A model generated the notes under the pieces. That model searched no databases and had not been told where the DNA came from. It was given only the letters and a program-made list of their open reading frames with translations. Below, in pieces: positions 24,414-34,239 of a DNA stretch of 64,000 bases. How positions within the stretch are numbered: position 1 is the first letter of the stretch; each line of letters starts with the position of its first letter. A program made the position numbers and the translations under genes. The DNA is from Castanea sativa. Taxonomy: Eukaryota; Streptophyta; Magnoliopsida; Fagales; Fagaceae. The stretch is from contig NC_134013.1 of the NCBI RefSeq assembly GCF_040712315.1, forward strand, positions 65,255,501-65,319,500, in the 5' to 3' direction.

Positions 24414-26078
24414 CTTGTGTCTCCTGCATCATTCTCCCTTGGCTGGAGAAAACTTGAACTCAAAGTTTTGAAGTATTGAAGAATAAGAATTGTACCATTG
24501 GATGCTTGCTTTGACTTTGGTTGAAGAATAAGAATTGTAGCATTGGATTCTTGCTTTAATTCCAAAATCACCTTTGGGAGCATTGAGAATAAAGAAGGGA
24601 ATAAAGAAGCCTTGGGTTTTACATCATTAAATTCATTTGGAATTACAAAGTCTTGAAATCAAAGTTGCAAATGGGACAGCCTTTTGTTGATCCATAGAAT
24701 TCACCATTGTATCGATATTTTCCTCTTCATCAAGTTTTTTAACTTCATGCACCATAGAGGGCTGACAGGTGACAAGTTGCACATACATCAAGCTCAATTT
24801 TCACATCATGAGCACCCACTGTTTTGTCACTCTCTAGTTGAACTTTCTCATCATCAAAGATAAGCAACATATCTGTATCTTTATCAGGCTGAATTAAATC
24901 TACTACAAATTATTCAAATATTTTACTATTCTGTTTAGGCTCTTCAATGTGCTCTTCTTGCTGCTCTAGCATTTTAGCAATACCTTTCAATACCTATACC
25001 TCCATTTCAACACTAGGTTTTTATGGTACTTGATGTCCTCTTATTATTAAGGTCTCATGTCTCCTTTATGGGAAGCATTGAGTTCATTGCAATTTGTCAG
25101 CCATGGGGCTTCCAATGAATTGAGGCAGGTATTGGTTTACTATGCATTCGATTGACTCTGGCAGACACGTCTTGAAAGATTTTCATCAGATTCTCTAACG
25201 TTTATTTTGTGGTAGACTGGACTAGAGTGGGCTTAGGACTAGAAATTGTAAGTGAGGTACTTATAAATATTATTCAAAGTGAACATTTCTCCCATTCACA
25301 ATGTGATGGATGGGATATAGGATAATGTAGAGATATTTCTTACTCTTAATAATGTTGTCAGTTGTTCCAAAATATGTTCTTATGTAAGCTTATTTGTTTC
25401 TAACTTCTATTAGTTCAGTCACATGTCCATGTGTAGGACAATTGGCTTACTTAAAAAAATAAAAGTAAAAATAAAAAATCAATTTTTACATCATAGCATT
25501 GGAGCTTTGTGGTGGTCTTTTACTGTTTTTTTGTGGTTGCGGAGAGTTTTTGCAGCTTAGGCTGTGTCTTCTCTCTCTCTCTCTCTCTTTTCCCTTGGGG
25601 TAAACTCCCGTATTCTCTATTGTTTGTTTATTGTGCATGAGCAAGAAAGAAAATACAGAATGTGCATCCTCCCCAGCCTCCCCAATGCAAAACCTTAGAA
25701 AAAGAATTTGTGGAAGGACCATGAAATACAATTCAGATGCTATCACATCACTATGTAATACATGCCTCAAATTTCAACTTCAATTTCAGGGCTATGACTC
25801 TTACCGAGAAGCAACAGCTTCGTAAATTGATCCAGAAGCTACCACCAAAAAATCTCGACCGTGTAGTGGAAATCGTCCAACATGGAAAGCTGGCAGAACC
25901 ACAATCATGTGATGAAATTTTTGTCGATCTTGAAAAAGAGGTAAATCATGAAAATGTTTAATAAAATATATTTATAATTTTTAATTCTTCATAAAATGTC
26001 GTTGTCTTGCAGAATAATATTACACTTTGGAGATTGTACTACTATATTGGAGCAGTTGAAAAGGCTAGAATGACTTAG
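18951..26078 (+). CDS. NET-domain (BET extra-terminal) protein without bromodomain, about 284 aa
   Basis: The NET domain of BET proteins binds short peptide motifs in chromatin and transcription factors; here it stands alone, so a nuclear regulatory role is inferred. Coding exons: 18951-19271, 19983-20108, 20897-20941, 21819-21905, 22091-22149, 25790-25940, 26013-26078; the frame is kept throughout. An alternative acceptor at 21768 would add 17 residues (301 aa). The chosen acceptor has the better pyrimidine tract and starts the exon at MDDLQFFLEND. Residues 83-149 include a basic RRRKRP nuclear-localisation-like run. 194-212 is a short helix (HMEQQLEELL). The NET core is about 215-280: LTEKQQLRKLIQKLPPKNLD, then VVEIVQ, CDEIFVDLEKE and TLWRLYYYI. 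No bromodomain is encoded in the window. The last residue before the stop was created by a small insertion (26073-26090). The ATG follows an acceptor directly. Confidence 0.82.
19485..19920 (+). mobile_element. short 5'-truncated LINE fragment in a NET-gene intron
   Basis: The 14-bp duplication AAGATTGATGAGAC flanks the insert (19471-19484 and 19921-19934), and the insert ends ACTTATC plus A's. It encodes the extreme ORF2 C-terminus, including HCPKAREMWNVVFSLFGVHW and IWGIWRVRNAHTFEG, interrupted by stops. Same orientation as the gene. Its 3' end ACTTATC-A(n) closely matches the micro-insertion at 26073. Confidence 0.85.
22480..23942 (+). mobile_element. decayed LINE remnant split by a Helitron
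   Basis: The left part (about 22480-22936) encodes LINE ORF2-like residues, for example ARNKDAKVADYLDVSRSIHW (22510-22749) and, in another frame, a NLRKRGIIII-like run. The right part (about 23789-23942) resumes with TTGATTGGCGTTGTATATG, the continuation expected after that run. A further partial duplicate follows at about 23857, with TTTGAGGAAAGGGGTATCAT repeated from about 22914. No coding integrity remains; the ends are uncertain. Confidence 0.6.
22937..23788 (-). mobile_element. candidate non-autonomous Helitron, reverse orientation
   Basis: Read on the minus strand, the 5' end is TCAATATATATATATATAAA (from 23788) and the 3' end is GTGCGGGAATTTAGCTAG, ending CTAG at 22940-22937. A short imperfect hairpin (CCACAC ATC GTGCGG) precedes it. 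The insertion lies between A and T. The interruption of LINE sequence gives an independent boundary, since LINE-like sequence resumes at 23789. It carries a long TA/TG microsatellite (about 23167-23240). No protein. Confidence 0.5.
23943..25060 (-). mobile_element. degenerate Ty3/gypsy remnant with LTR-like 3' part
   Basis: On the minus strand, broken frames include IFDDEKVQLESDKTVG and a stretch ending PRENDAGDTRR, like the C-terminal tail of gypsy polyproteins. Below about 24360 comes LTR-like non-coding DNA with an AATTAGGGTTTAGG motif and ACAATGAATAAAATTTC, a polyadenylation-like stretch. No protease, RT or integrase motif survives and no duplication is visible, so the class is tentative. 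Confidence 0.42.
24359..24411. repeat. (TA)n microsatellite
   Basis: An uninterrupted AT dinucleotide run in the intron between 22149 and 25790. Confidence 0.97.
25061..25789. other. intron sequence of the NET gene, nothing recognised
   Basis: The rest of the 3.6-kb intron before the NET-core exon. A CT microsatellite lies near 25569-25588. The short frames here have no family match that I recognise. Confidence 0.55.
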
Positions 26079-26090
26079 CAAAAAAAAAAA
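26073..26090 (+). mobile_element. micro-LINE-like insertion at the NET-gene stop codon
   Basis: ACTTAGC followed by an A tract sits between two copies of AAAAGGCTAGAATG (26059-26072 and about 26089-26102). Removing one copy and the insert makes the frame read on through ATG CTT TCA TTA to TAG at 26112-26114. The insert is thus 7 bases of 3' end plus poly-A with a 14-bp target duplication, and it supplies the present stop. The 7 bases differ by one from the 3' end of the LINE fragment at 19485-19920. Confidence 0.7.
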
Positions 26091-26102
26091 AAGGCTAGAA
26101 TG

Positions 26103-28990
26103 CTTTCATTATAGCTCAATATCAAGAAAGTAGTGTCATAGCTTTATGAGATGAATGGCCTACGTCTACTCAGTCAGGACCACAATCTGTTGCTAAATCA
26201 ATTGAGGATCAGATTATTCCCACTGCCTTGAAGAAGCTGTAAAGGTTTTAACTGTCATTGTGGCTCAGCAGGATCACTTTGCGAGGTCTTTAGTGAAGTT
26301 TGTTAATATGTCTGTACGCAATTGCATACAAATCTAACCAGTTAATATGGTTATTTGAGCACAAAGGGCAGGAAAGCAATCTTTTGATGTACTTCCGAAA
26401 TCCACCAAGATTGAGTGAACTTCGGATCGTACTTTGAGACTGTATAGGTTGAAATTGGATTTTGTGCTTCCTTTAGCACATGGCTCCTATATGTAGAGCT
26501 TTGTTACAATTCTTAATTCAGGGCCCTTTGCCATATATTGCAGAAGTGCCATTTGAACCATCATATGAGTACATGATGCTGTAAATGAGTGACCAAACTA
26601 ACGGCATTGGTTTCTTGTTAAAGTTTCTCTTTTTGGTTTCTGGGGCTTCTTTTGCATCCTATTATTCTCCATTTATAGACGCTGTGGTTTGGTGATTAGA
26701 TTCATCAGAAATGTCTTAACCATCTTTAGCGCATGTCATCATGACATGCCTCGTATGTTACTGTTTGCATTCCCAGGAAAAGAGAAAGTTATGATTAATG
26801 CAATATGAAGAAGGGTCATTCTTAAGTGTAACAAATGATTCAAATATTCCTAACACTCGATCAATATCAGAACATCGATGGCCTTGCTTGTATTTCACAT
26901 TTGTACTATTGCTCTTCTGTTAATTAGGATTTTTCTTCTAATTTAACACAACTAGGTTAGTAAGTAAAAAAAACATAACGAGTTGAAAAGAAAAGGGGTG
27001 AGAGGGGTAGGGGGGGAAAATACAAATTACATCTTATAAGATTAGTGAACTGTCATTTTAGTTTGCTAAAATTATTTTTTTGTCATTTCGTTCTATTTAA
27101 CTTTAACAATTGTGTCAGTTTTGTCCTTCCACCCATTAAAAATTATTTAAAACAGCATTTTAAGAGAGTTATCCATGTTTTTAAAATGACAAAGAAGAGA
27201 GAACTAACAGACAAAAATAACAAATTTAAATTCTGGTTGGACTTTCTACTTCAAATTCATCATCAATAAAGAGCTGGTCATGGTGCAAAAAGTGTTATAG
27301 ACAACTTCGTTATTCACCCAATTACTACATTTGCACAACCAACCAACAAGTTTACAAAGACTTCATGTCAAACATACAGTGGGAAAAAAAGCGTACCCAT
27401 TTAAGAGGACCAAATTGCTATATTGACTATTTATTTGCAATACCTTGTAACGACACTTTTTACTAGCTCTTGAGGAGCTTCAACTTGGAGGTGCTGAAGA
27501 TTTCATTAGAAGGCATAGTTCGTGTCAACTATCCAATATTTTCGAATTACACTAATAGCATTACAAAGACCACAGAAATTGTGAACTTCCAATCCCAAAA
27601 CAGTTTCATTGCCATAGGTGGTTGCAATTTATTTGCCTTTAGTAAAGATCCTAGATGGCTCAGTTATGGCTGGGTGTATATTGCCTTATGTGATAAAAAT
27701 AAAGTTAGAAATTCAAGAAGTTGTAAAAGCATCAAGTACTGCCAAACCCGATCTGTCCATATATCAGTGCATTCGATACAAATATAACACAACAAAGAAT
27801 GCAAGTACTATATTTTCAAAATAAACAAGGGATCACTCCTTAAATGTATTCCTAATATTCACACATTCTTATTTACATGATATAATTTCTTCATGTACAG
27901 ATGAGTGTGAATTTCACGTTTAAAATAAAATTTTTTTTTTTTTTTAAAAAGTATATTAAAGAAGTTGAGAATAATTGAGTCTGAAAAATTCATAGGCTTA
28001 AGGCTTAACCAAGTTGTTGACACGTGGTTTCTTGGTGAAACTTTTTGGAAAGAAACTGAAACAGCACTTCATCCTCATTGTGCCCCTTTGGTGTAAGTGT
28101 TCGGAAAGAAAGGGATTCAGTTCTCAGTTCACAGTTCACAGGCCTGAAAGCGGAAAGACAACCTGCGATTTGACATTTATGCCCTAATAAGTTGGCTTTT
28201 ACCATTCCAATAAAAAGTTTCTGTATGCAAAATAATTTGTGGTGGACTACAAAGCCCATTTGAAACCTCGAAATATACATTGTTTTCAAATGCAATCCAG
28301 AATTGACAAGTTAAACAGCAATTGAAACTTGTGCGGAGATGAAAATATTATTTAGAAATACTATATACCAATTGAGACCATTTTTCAAATAATAATAATA
28401 ATGAAAATGTTCCAAGGTACATAGATATATATATATGGTACGTGCTTCAGAAGCCAAAACATGAGACCTCTCATTGCAAACCTTATGAAAGGAAATATTC
28501 AGTTAGAAACTTAGAATTACAGTTTTTAACCTGAAAAGAGAAACAAGAGAAGAGAGAGGGATGGCATAGAGACCATCAATATTAATCAAAGGAGAGATGG
28601 GTCATGCTTGATGCTTTAAATGGCCATAGTACGTAAGACATTGAGAGCAGAGAGCTGACTGCAACTTGCGAGAGCAGTGAGAAGAAAGAAAATATTCTAT
28701 GTAGCCAATTAGTTTATTCTTCATGCAGCTTCAAAACACCTCATATAAAAGAGCACTATCACAGTTCCCATGAGATTTGGCATAGGATGACTTTCTTAAG
28801 TAAGGGTTGATAAAATGAGGAGAATGTTACAATTGTACTCGATTGATAATATGTAACGACAATAGATTATGGATATCAATTCATCAACATACCAAAAAGC
28901 AAAAAGAAAACAAATATGAATAGAGAAAATTTAATATCCTAATACAGAACTTTCCTCTCACCATCCTCGACAAAGAAAAAAACTAAAATG
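26103..28990. other. intergenic between convergent NET and cpRNP genes
   Basis: The first few hundred bases are probably NET-gene 3' UTR. The rest is AT-rich with scattered short ORFs (for example 27470-27787 and 28005-28295) without recognisable domains. No RNA gene or repeat boundary seen. Confidence 0.55.
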
Positions 28991-29065
28991 ATGATCGAAT
29001 TCCATCTTCCAAGAGTACTATACCAGGCTTGAAGAGTTTATGTAAAATTTTGAACAACAATTCTC

Positions 29066-31573
29066 TTAAAAAGAAAATGCGCCACGCCTTGGTCGTTCTT
29101 CAGCAACGTTTACTCTCATCGCTCTGCCCTCCAAACTCTGCCACCAGCAATGAAAAATAAAATCAGGTTGTTTGTCAACAAAAGAATCTTTAGCAAGAAG
29201 CACATTTTGCCACTACAGAGATGTGAAATCCTGTTCTTTAGCAAAATAGTACTAATAATAATTATTATTAATAAACACAAGCCTAGTAATCAAGAATATT
29301 AAAAAGAAAAAGGATTTGTGTGGGAACATACGGTGTTAATTACAAAAGGATTTAAATAATTTTTTTTTTTTTACCCCAAAAGGACAAGTACTATAACGTG
29401 TACCATGCATCTGAATTTACATAAATAATATCCATCTTTTACCAAAACAAGTCATTTAGACATATTATCAAGATCTTCCTCCTTTATATATGGAATTAAT
29501 GTCCATTAGGACTGCTTAATTACCATGATTAAATTTCTCAAATAAAATTCAACCCAGGTTAACAAAAAATATCAATGACTACAAGATGTTGAGATAGTGA
29601 ATACAAATGCAGTTGCAGATGATAATAGCACTAGATGGATTGCCCAAATGATGGCTTTAACATAACCAACATAAAATCTGAAATAAGAATATTAAAGCAT
29701 TATGGCTACTTGCATGATCTGAAATTAAAAAACATAATTCAAATTTCTAAATGTAACAGGGCATAGAAGTAACCTGTCCATCAAGAGCAGCAATCGCATC
29801 ATTCAATTCTGTCTCACTAGCCATTGTAACAAAGCCAAATCCACGTGAACGGCCTGTTTCCCGGTCATAAACTACCCTGGCATTAACCACCTTCCCATGT
29901 TCGCTAAAAACCTGCTCCAGACGAGCATCATCCACTTGCCATGGCAGGTTACCAACATAGATTCTGAATGAAGAATCATTCATTCTAGGTCGTTCCAAAC
30001 GTGACCCTCTGGGAGCAGCCTTGTTTACAGTTAAAAGCCTTCCATTTAAATCCTGTTTAGAAATGTATGCAGGCATCAGCTTCTGGGATATCACAGTCAC
30101 AAACACTTGATACTCAACCAGCATGGATATAATGTAAAGCTTTTATAGAACCGCACGCTACTCACTAACCAATGATTGATTGAACTATCAAATCCAGAAT
30201 ATAAGCCCCCCATTTTGAGAAATTCGACACATTTTCACTCACCTACTGGTTTCTATGCAGCTAATAAGAAGGCTCTTACAGAAATGTCTTTTAATAGAAG
30301 CAAACCAGAAGGTAGTAACAACACACTCACTTGGACCATTTAAGTGCAAGGCACTGTTTAACATTAAGCATTGCACGATAGTGTGCCATTAGATTGTGGT
30401 TGGACCATTCCCCACACAGTACGAACATTGCCCTTGATTATGCCTCATTCTCCAAAACAAACGCACAAGAGCACGTGAACTCTTATAAGCTATTTAAACC
30501 TTGTTTTTAATAAATAAAAATAGGAACAGTTGTCAGAAGTGGGGTTTGAACTCACACCCTCTCATGACGATCAGAACAAAATTCTGGTGCATTAGCCATT
30601 TAAAGTTAAACAATTATTCTCAATGATTACCCCAAAATTTTGGGACCAAGAGTCGGTAAATTCCATCAAGACTACAAAATCCAAAGGGGCGAAAGTGAAA
30701 TTGTGGCATAAAGGTACATAAAAGGAAGCACTCCAAGCAGGCTCCAATTACACAATGAACTACAGAATTGAACGTGCTTATATTTGCTATATTCTAACTC
30801 AGCTATTAATTTTGTAATCATATAACATAGTTCAGACAATAAATAGATAATTCAAAACTAAAGAAAAGAGCAACTTACATAACGATGGAAGATATCCACA
30901 GCCTTCTCAGCTTCTTCAACAGTACTCATAGTTACAAACCCAAAACCTCTACTCTGGTCTGTCTCCCTATTGTAAATGACCTATAACAAAACCAGCAAAA
31001 TAACATAATTCAATGTCAGAAAGTTTGCCAACTTCCAGTATTGCTCTTACAAACAAATAAAGAGAGAGAAAAAAAAAATGAAAACTTTACCTCAGCAATT
31101 TCAACAACCCCAGCTTGATTGAAGACCTCAGCTAGTTTCTCACTATCAACATCATAAGACAAATTACCCACAAAGAGTTTGGCCTCTTCAGGTGGCTCTG
31201 GATAAAATTCTTCACCCCCACCCAAAACCCCATCTCCAGAACTCTCTTCTTCTTCTTCACCTTCAGCCTCACTTTCATCAGAAGCAGCACTAGCCACTGT
31301 CTCCTCCAACCCTTGGCCCTCCCAACTCAAACCCTTTTCAACTTGGTTCTCTTCCCCTTCTTCTTGTTGAGCCCAGTCTGAGGTCTGAGCCACAAGTGGG
31401 ACTAGTTGGAAAGGCAAAGACTTGTTTTTGAGGGAGACCCATGAAGGGAAAGATGGTAAGGATGAGAATGAGAGGTGTGTGAGCTTGGCGGGTTTTGAGG
31501 GAAGTGAGAGAAATGGGTATTGGTTTTTAGTGGTGAAGAGTGTTGGTGTGGAAATTAAACAACTTTCTGCCAT
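29066..31573 (-). CDS. CP31: chloroplast ribonucleoprotein, cp31 type, two RRMs, 311 aa
   Basis: Chloroplast RNPs bind plastid transcripts and support their stability and C-to-U editing. Exons on the minus strand: 31573-31092 boundary at 31091 (161 codons), 30980-30879, 30052-29774, 29137-29066. Joins are in frame and the CDS is 936 nt. Residues 1 to about 65 are Ser/Leu/Pro/Lys-rich with few acids, a typical plastid transit peptide. A highly acidic linker follows (about 88-131, including [13 protein letters not shown]), as in cp31 proteins. RRM1 starts near 132 with RNP2 LFVGNLSY and RNP1 [11 protein letters not shown]2 starts near 224 with RNP2 IYVGNLPW and RNP1 RGFGFVTM. The protein ends RPRRGAFSF. 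Length fits the family. Which paralogue (A or B) cannot be told. Confidence 0.93.
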
Positions 31574-31610
31574 TGAGAATGGCTTAAAGAGAAGAGAAGA
31601 GTGGCTGCAG

Positions 31611-31646
31611 AAGAGAGAGAGCGAGAGAGAGAGAGAGAGAGAGAGG
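31611..31646. repeat. (GA)n tract upstream of the cpRNP start
   Basis: Read in the gene's direction this is a CT-rich tract about 40-75 bases upstream of the ATG, so probably in the 5' UTR or core promoter. Pyrimidine patches are common in plant plastid-protein gene promoters; a role here is inference. Confidence 0.85.
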
Positions 31647-32650
31647 ATAAGGGGTTGTGGGGAAGGAGAGGGAAGAGGTTGTTTGAGTCACATTAAGCTT
31701 TACAAATAGGATGGTCCAAAATTTGGCCTGGGATTTGCAGATGTAGATAATTTCTCAAAATACATCATTCAGGAGTTTGGGGTTTAGATATTTTTACTTT
31801 TTTAGAAAAAATATATATATATATATATATTTTACTTATTAAATAATTTTGTACTCTTTTTTTGTCTTATTTCATAAAAATAAATTAAATATACCAAGTT
31901 AGACAGACAATCTTCTATATTTTGCTTCCTATTATTTCTACTTCTAAACATTTTCTCTGTTTTTTTTTCCTGTATTTCGACACTGAAAACATGTATGAAT
32001 TTTTTTTTAAGAGAGAGAGAGAGAGAGAGAGAAAATTTGTCTCCTTTCTTATAAATTGCATATTTTAACTTTGCCAAAATTCTTTTAAAAAATTGTATGA
32101 AATTTGAATTTAATCCTGTAATTTTTTATTTTTTTATTTCAATCCTATAATTTATTTTCAATTTAGATCTTCTATCCATTCTATTAGAGGTTTTTCCGTA
32201 GTGTTCAAAAACAAAATAATTTTGGTATCTTTGAATTTTTTTTAATACTTTATTTTTAGAACACCTAATGGAAAAATGTGATAGAATTAGATGAAGGAAT
32301 AACATTCAATAAACTTGAAAAGTTACAAGACATGAAGGAATAGATCATAGCTATGAAGATTTTTTTTTTTTTTTTAGGGAATAGCTATGAAGGATAAAAT
32401 TTTTACTCTAACATAATCTAAGTGTATATGTGTGTGAAACTTCCTCTTTGAGACTTTTAACTTGTAGAGTGACCACCACACCAAGGGTATGCAGTGGTAG
32501 CTATGAAGAATTTTAAATAAAGTTAAAAGTGTGGAATTTATAATTTAGCCTTAAATATATTAAACTTCTAACATAATATGCTCCATGTTATTAACTCTTA
32601 ACTATGGCTTCTACCAATATCTTTTGTAACAATAAGGAAATGAAACGTTA
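31647..32650. other. intergenic upstream of cpRNP
   Basis: Holds the probable cpRNP promoter, a TA microsatellite (about 31809-31830), a GA microsatellite (about 32011-32031) and AT-rich DNA. No gene recognised. Confidence 0.55.
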
Positions 32651-33543
32651 CTAAGGTTGCGTTTGTTTTGGGTGTAAATGAATTTCAAAAAAATTTTACA
32701 CCCAACAACGTGTTTGGATGCACATGTAAAATAAAGTCAATCATAAAATCATAAACTTTGACTGTAAAATAAGCTCTTTGACCTGGAAAATATTTTATAC
32801 TTCCATTTTACCTTCAAATGATTTCCAGACTCAGACACCCGAAGAGAAAGAGCAAGAAGAGAGAGTAGAGAGAGTGAGCTAGAAGTGCAAACAAGCCATT
32901 GGACCACTGCCCCGACCCCAGACGTGTTGTCAAGATCACGCCGTCGAGATCGCGCCATCGAGATCGAGCCGCGATATTGTGCTGTCAAGATTGGGCCGCG
33001 AGATCGCGCTAGCAAGATCGTCTCACCAAGATCGTGCCGTGAGATCGCACCCCCGATCGCATCGCCAAGATCGAGCCGCCGCTACCCTCTAGAACGAACT
33101 CTCCTCGTCTCAATCTTGGCGTCGCCTGAAGCCTACCGCTGCTGGACCGATCTTGTCGTCCATGACCCACCCATGACCGATCTCTCTCTTTCTCGATCTA
33201 CCTCTCTCTTTCCCTCGATTTGTGATCACTCTCTCTTCCTCCTCCCTCTCTTAGTTTGACTGAATTTTTTAGTTTAACGAATAGTTTTGTTTTGCTTTTT
33301 GTTTCTTTAAAAGTTTATATATTGCAACTTTCTATTATAAAATTTGTTTGGAAGCTGAGAAAATGTGAAAAATTAGTAGAAAATTTGCATTTTCAAAATG
33401 TTACCAAACGCTTGAAATTATTTTCTAATATAATTTTTAAAATTCAACCAAACACTAGAAAATATTTTCCTTTTCTGAAAATATTTTCACCTGAAATTAT
33501 TTTACACTTGGAAAATAATTTACATCTTACCAAACGCAGCCTA
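32651..33543. mobile_element. non-autonomous DNA transposon, probably hAT-like, with GATCG-rich core
   Basis: The left end has AAGGTTGCGTTTGTTTTGGG and the right end, inverted, AGGCTGCGTTTGGTAAGATG. The inverted similarity runs inward through GTAAATGAATTTC and GTAAATTATTTTC. The flanks AAACGTTA (32643-32650) and AAACGTTT (33544-33551) are a one-mismatch 8-bp duplication, which favours hAT. The core (about 32925-33090) is a degenerate GAGATCG/AAGATCG short repeat. The 124-codon frame through it (32885-33259) is compositional. Confidence 0.58.
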
Positions 33544-33551
33544 AAACGTTT

Positions 33552-34239
33552 ATTGTGGCGACTAGCTTCCCCCTGGGCCCTGGTTTTTGCCTCTACAAGT
33601 TCCTCATTGGAGAAAAGAAGAATTTCCTTATGCCTTTTGGGAATTTTTTTTTTTCCCTCAAAATTTATATATGCATACTGACACAAATTTGTTTCTAGCT
33701 CATGGATTTTTCACTTAAAAAAAATATAATTAAAAAAACAATAACAAAACCCTTTAAAGCTCCTCCTAAACATTATAATTGTTCGTTCATCCATTTTTGT
33801 TTTTAATTTTTTTAGTAGCACATTGCAGGGATCTGACTGAACCCCCAAAAAGAAAATGGGGGGGCTGATTTAGTGATATTAGGGAGGTCTAGAATCAAAT
33901 TTATCAAAACACATCATTTTTGTGTGCATTTCAAAATGCTCAGATGCATCATGACCAATTCAGGAATTGAAAATTACCAAAAAATAATTTGATGCACTTG
34001 TATATATTCAACTACTTTTAAATTTAATTTTATGATAGCTTTATTGCCAGAGCAAAAGCTATTACTTTTTTTTTAAAAAAAAATTCCAAAAGGCATGTCT
34101 ATATATTAATTAAACTCAAAAGAAATAAATGATTCAAAAATTTTGGAGAGTTAGTGACACACATATACATGGCTAAAGGCATAAACATATAGTATATGCA
34201 CCAATGCAGATGTTCTACATAAAAAGGCTAAGCACATGT
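33552..34239. other. intergenic, nothing recognised
   Basis: AT-rich DNA between the transposon and the methyltransferase stop codon; it may contain the latter's 3' UTR. Confidence 0.5.

Noticed and set aside
24347..24583. ORF with long Tyr-Ile repeat
   Set aside because: The repeat is a TA microsatellite; the remainder is decayed gypsy tail sequence.
32885..33259. 124-codon Arg/Ser-rich ORF
   Set aside because: Generated by the GAGATCG micro-repeat inside a MITE; no splice or family support.
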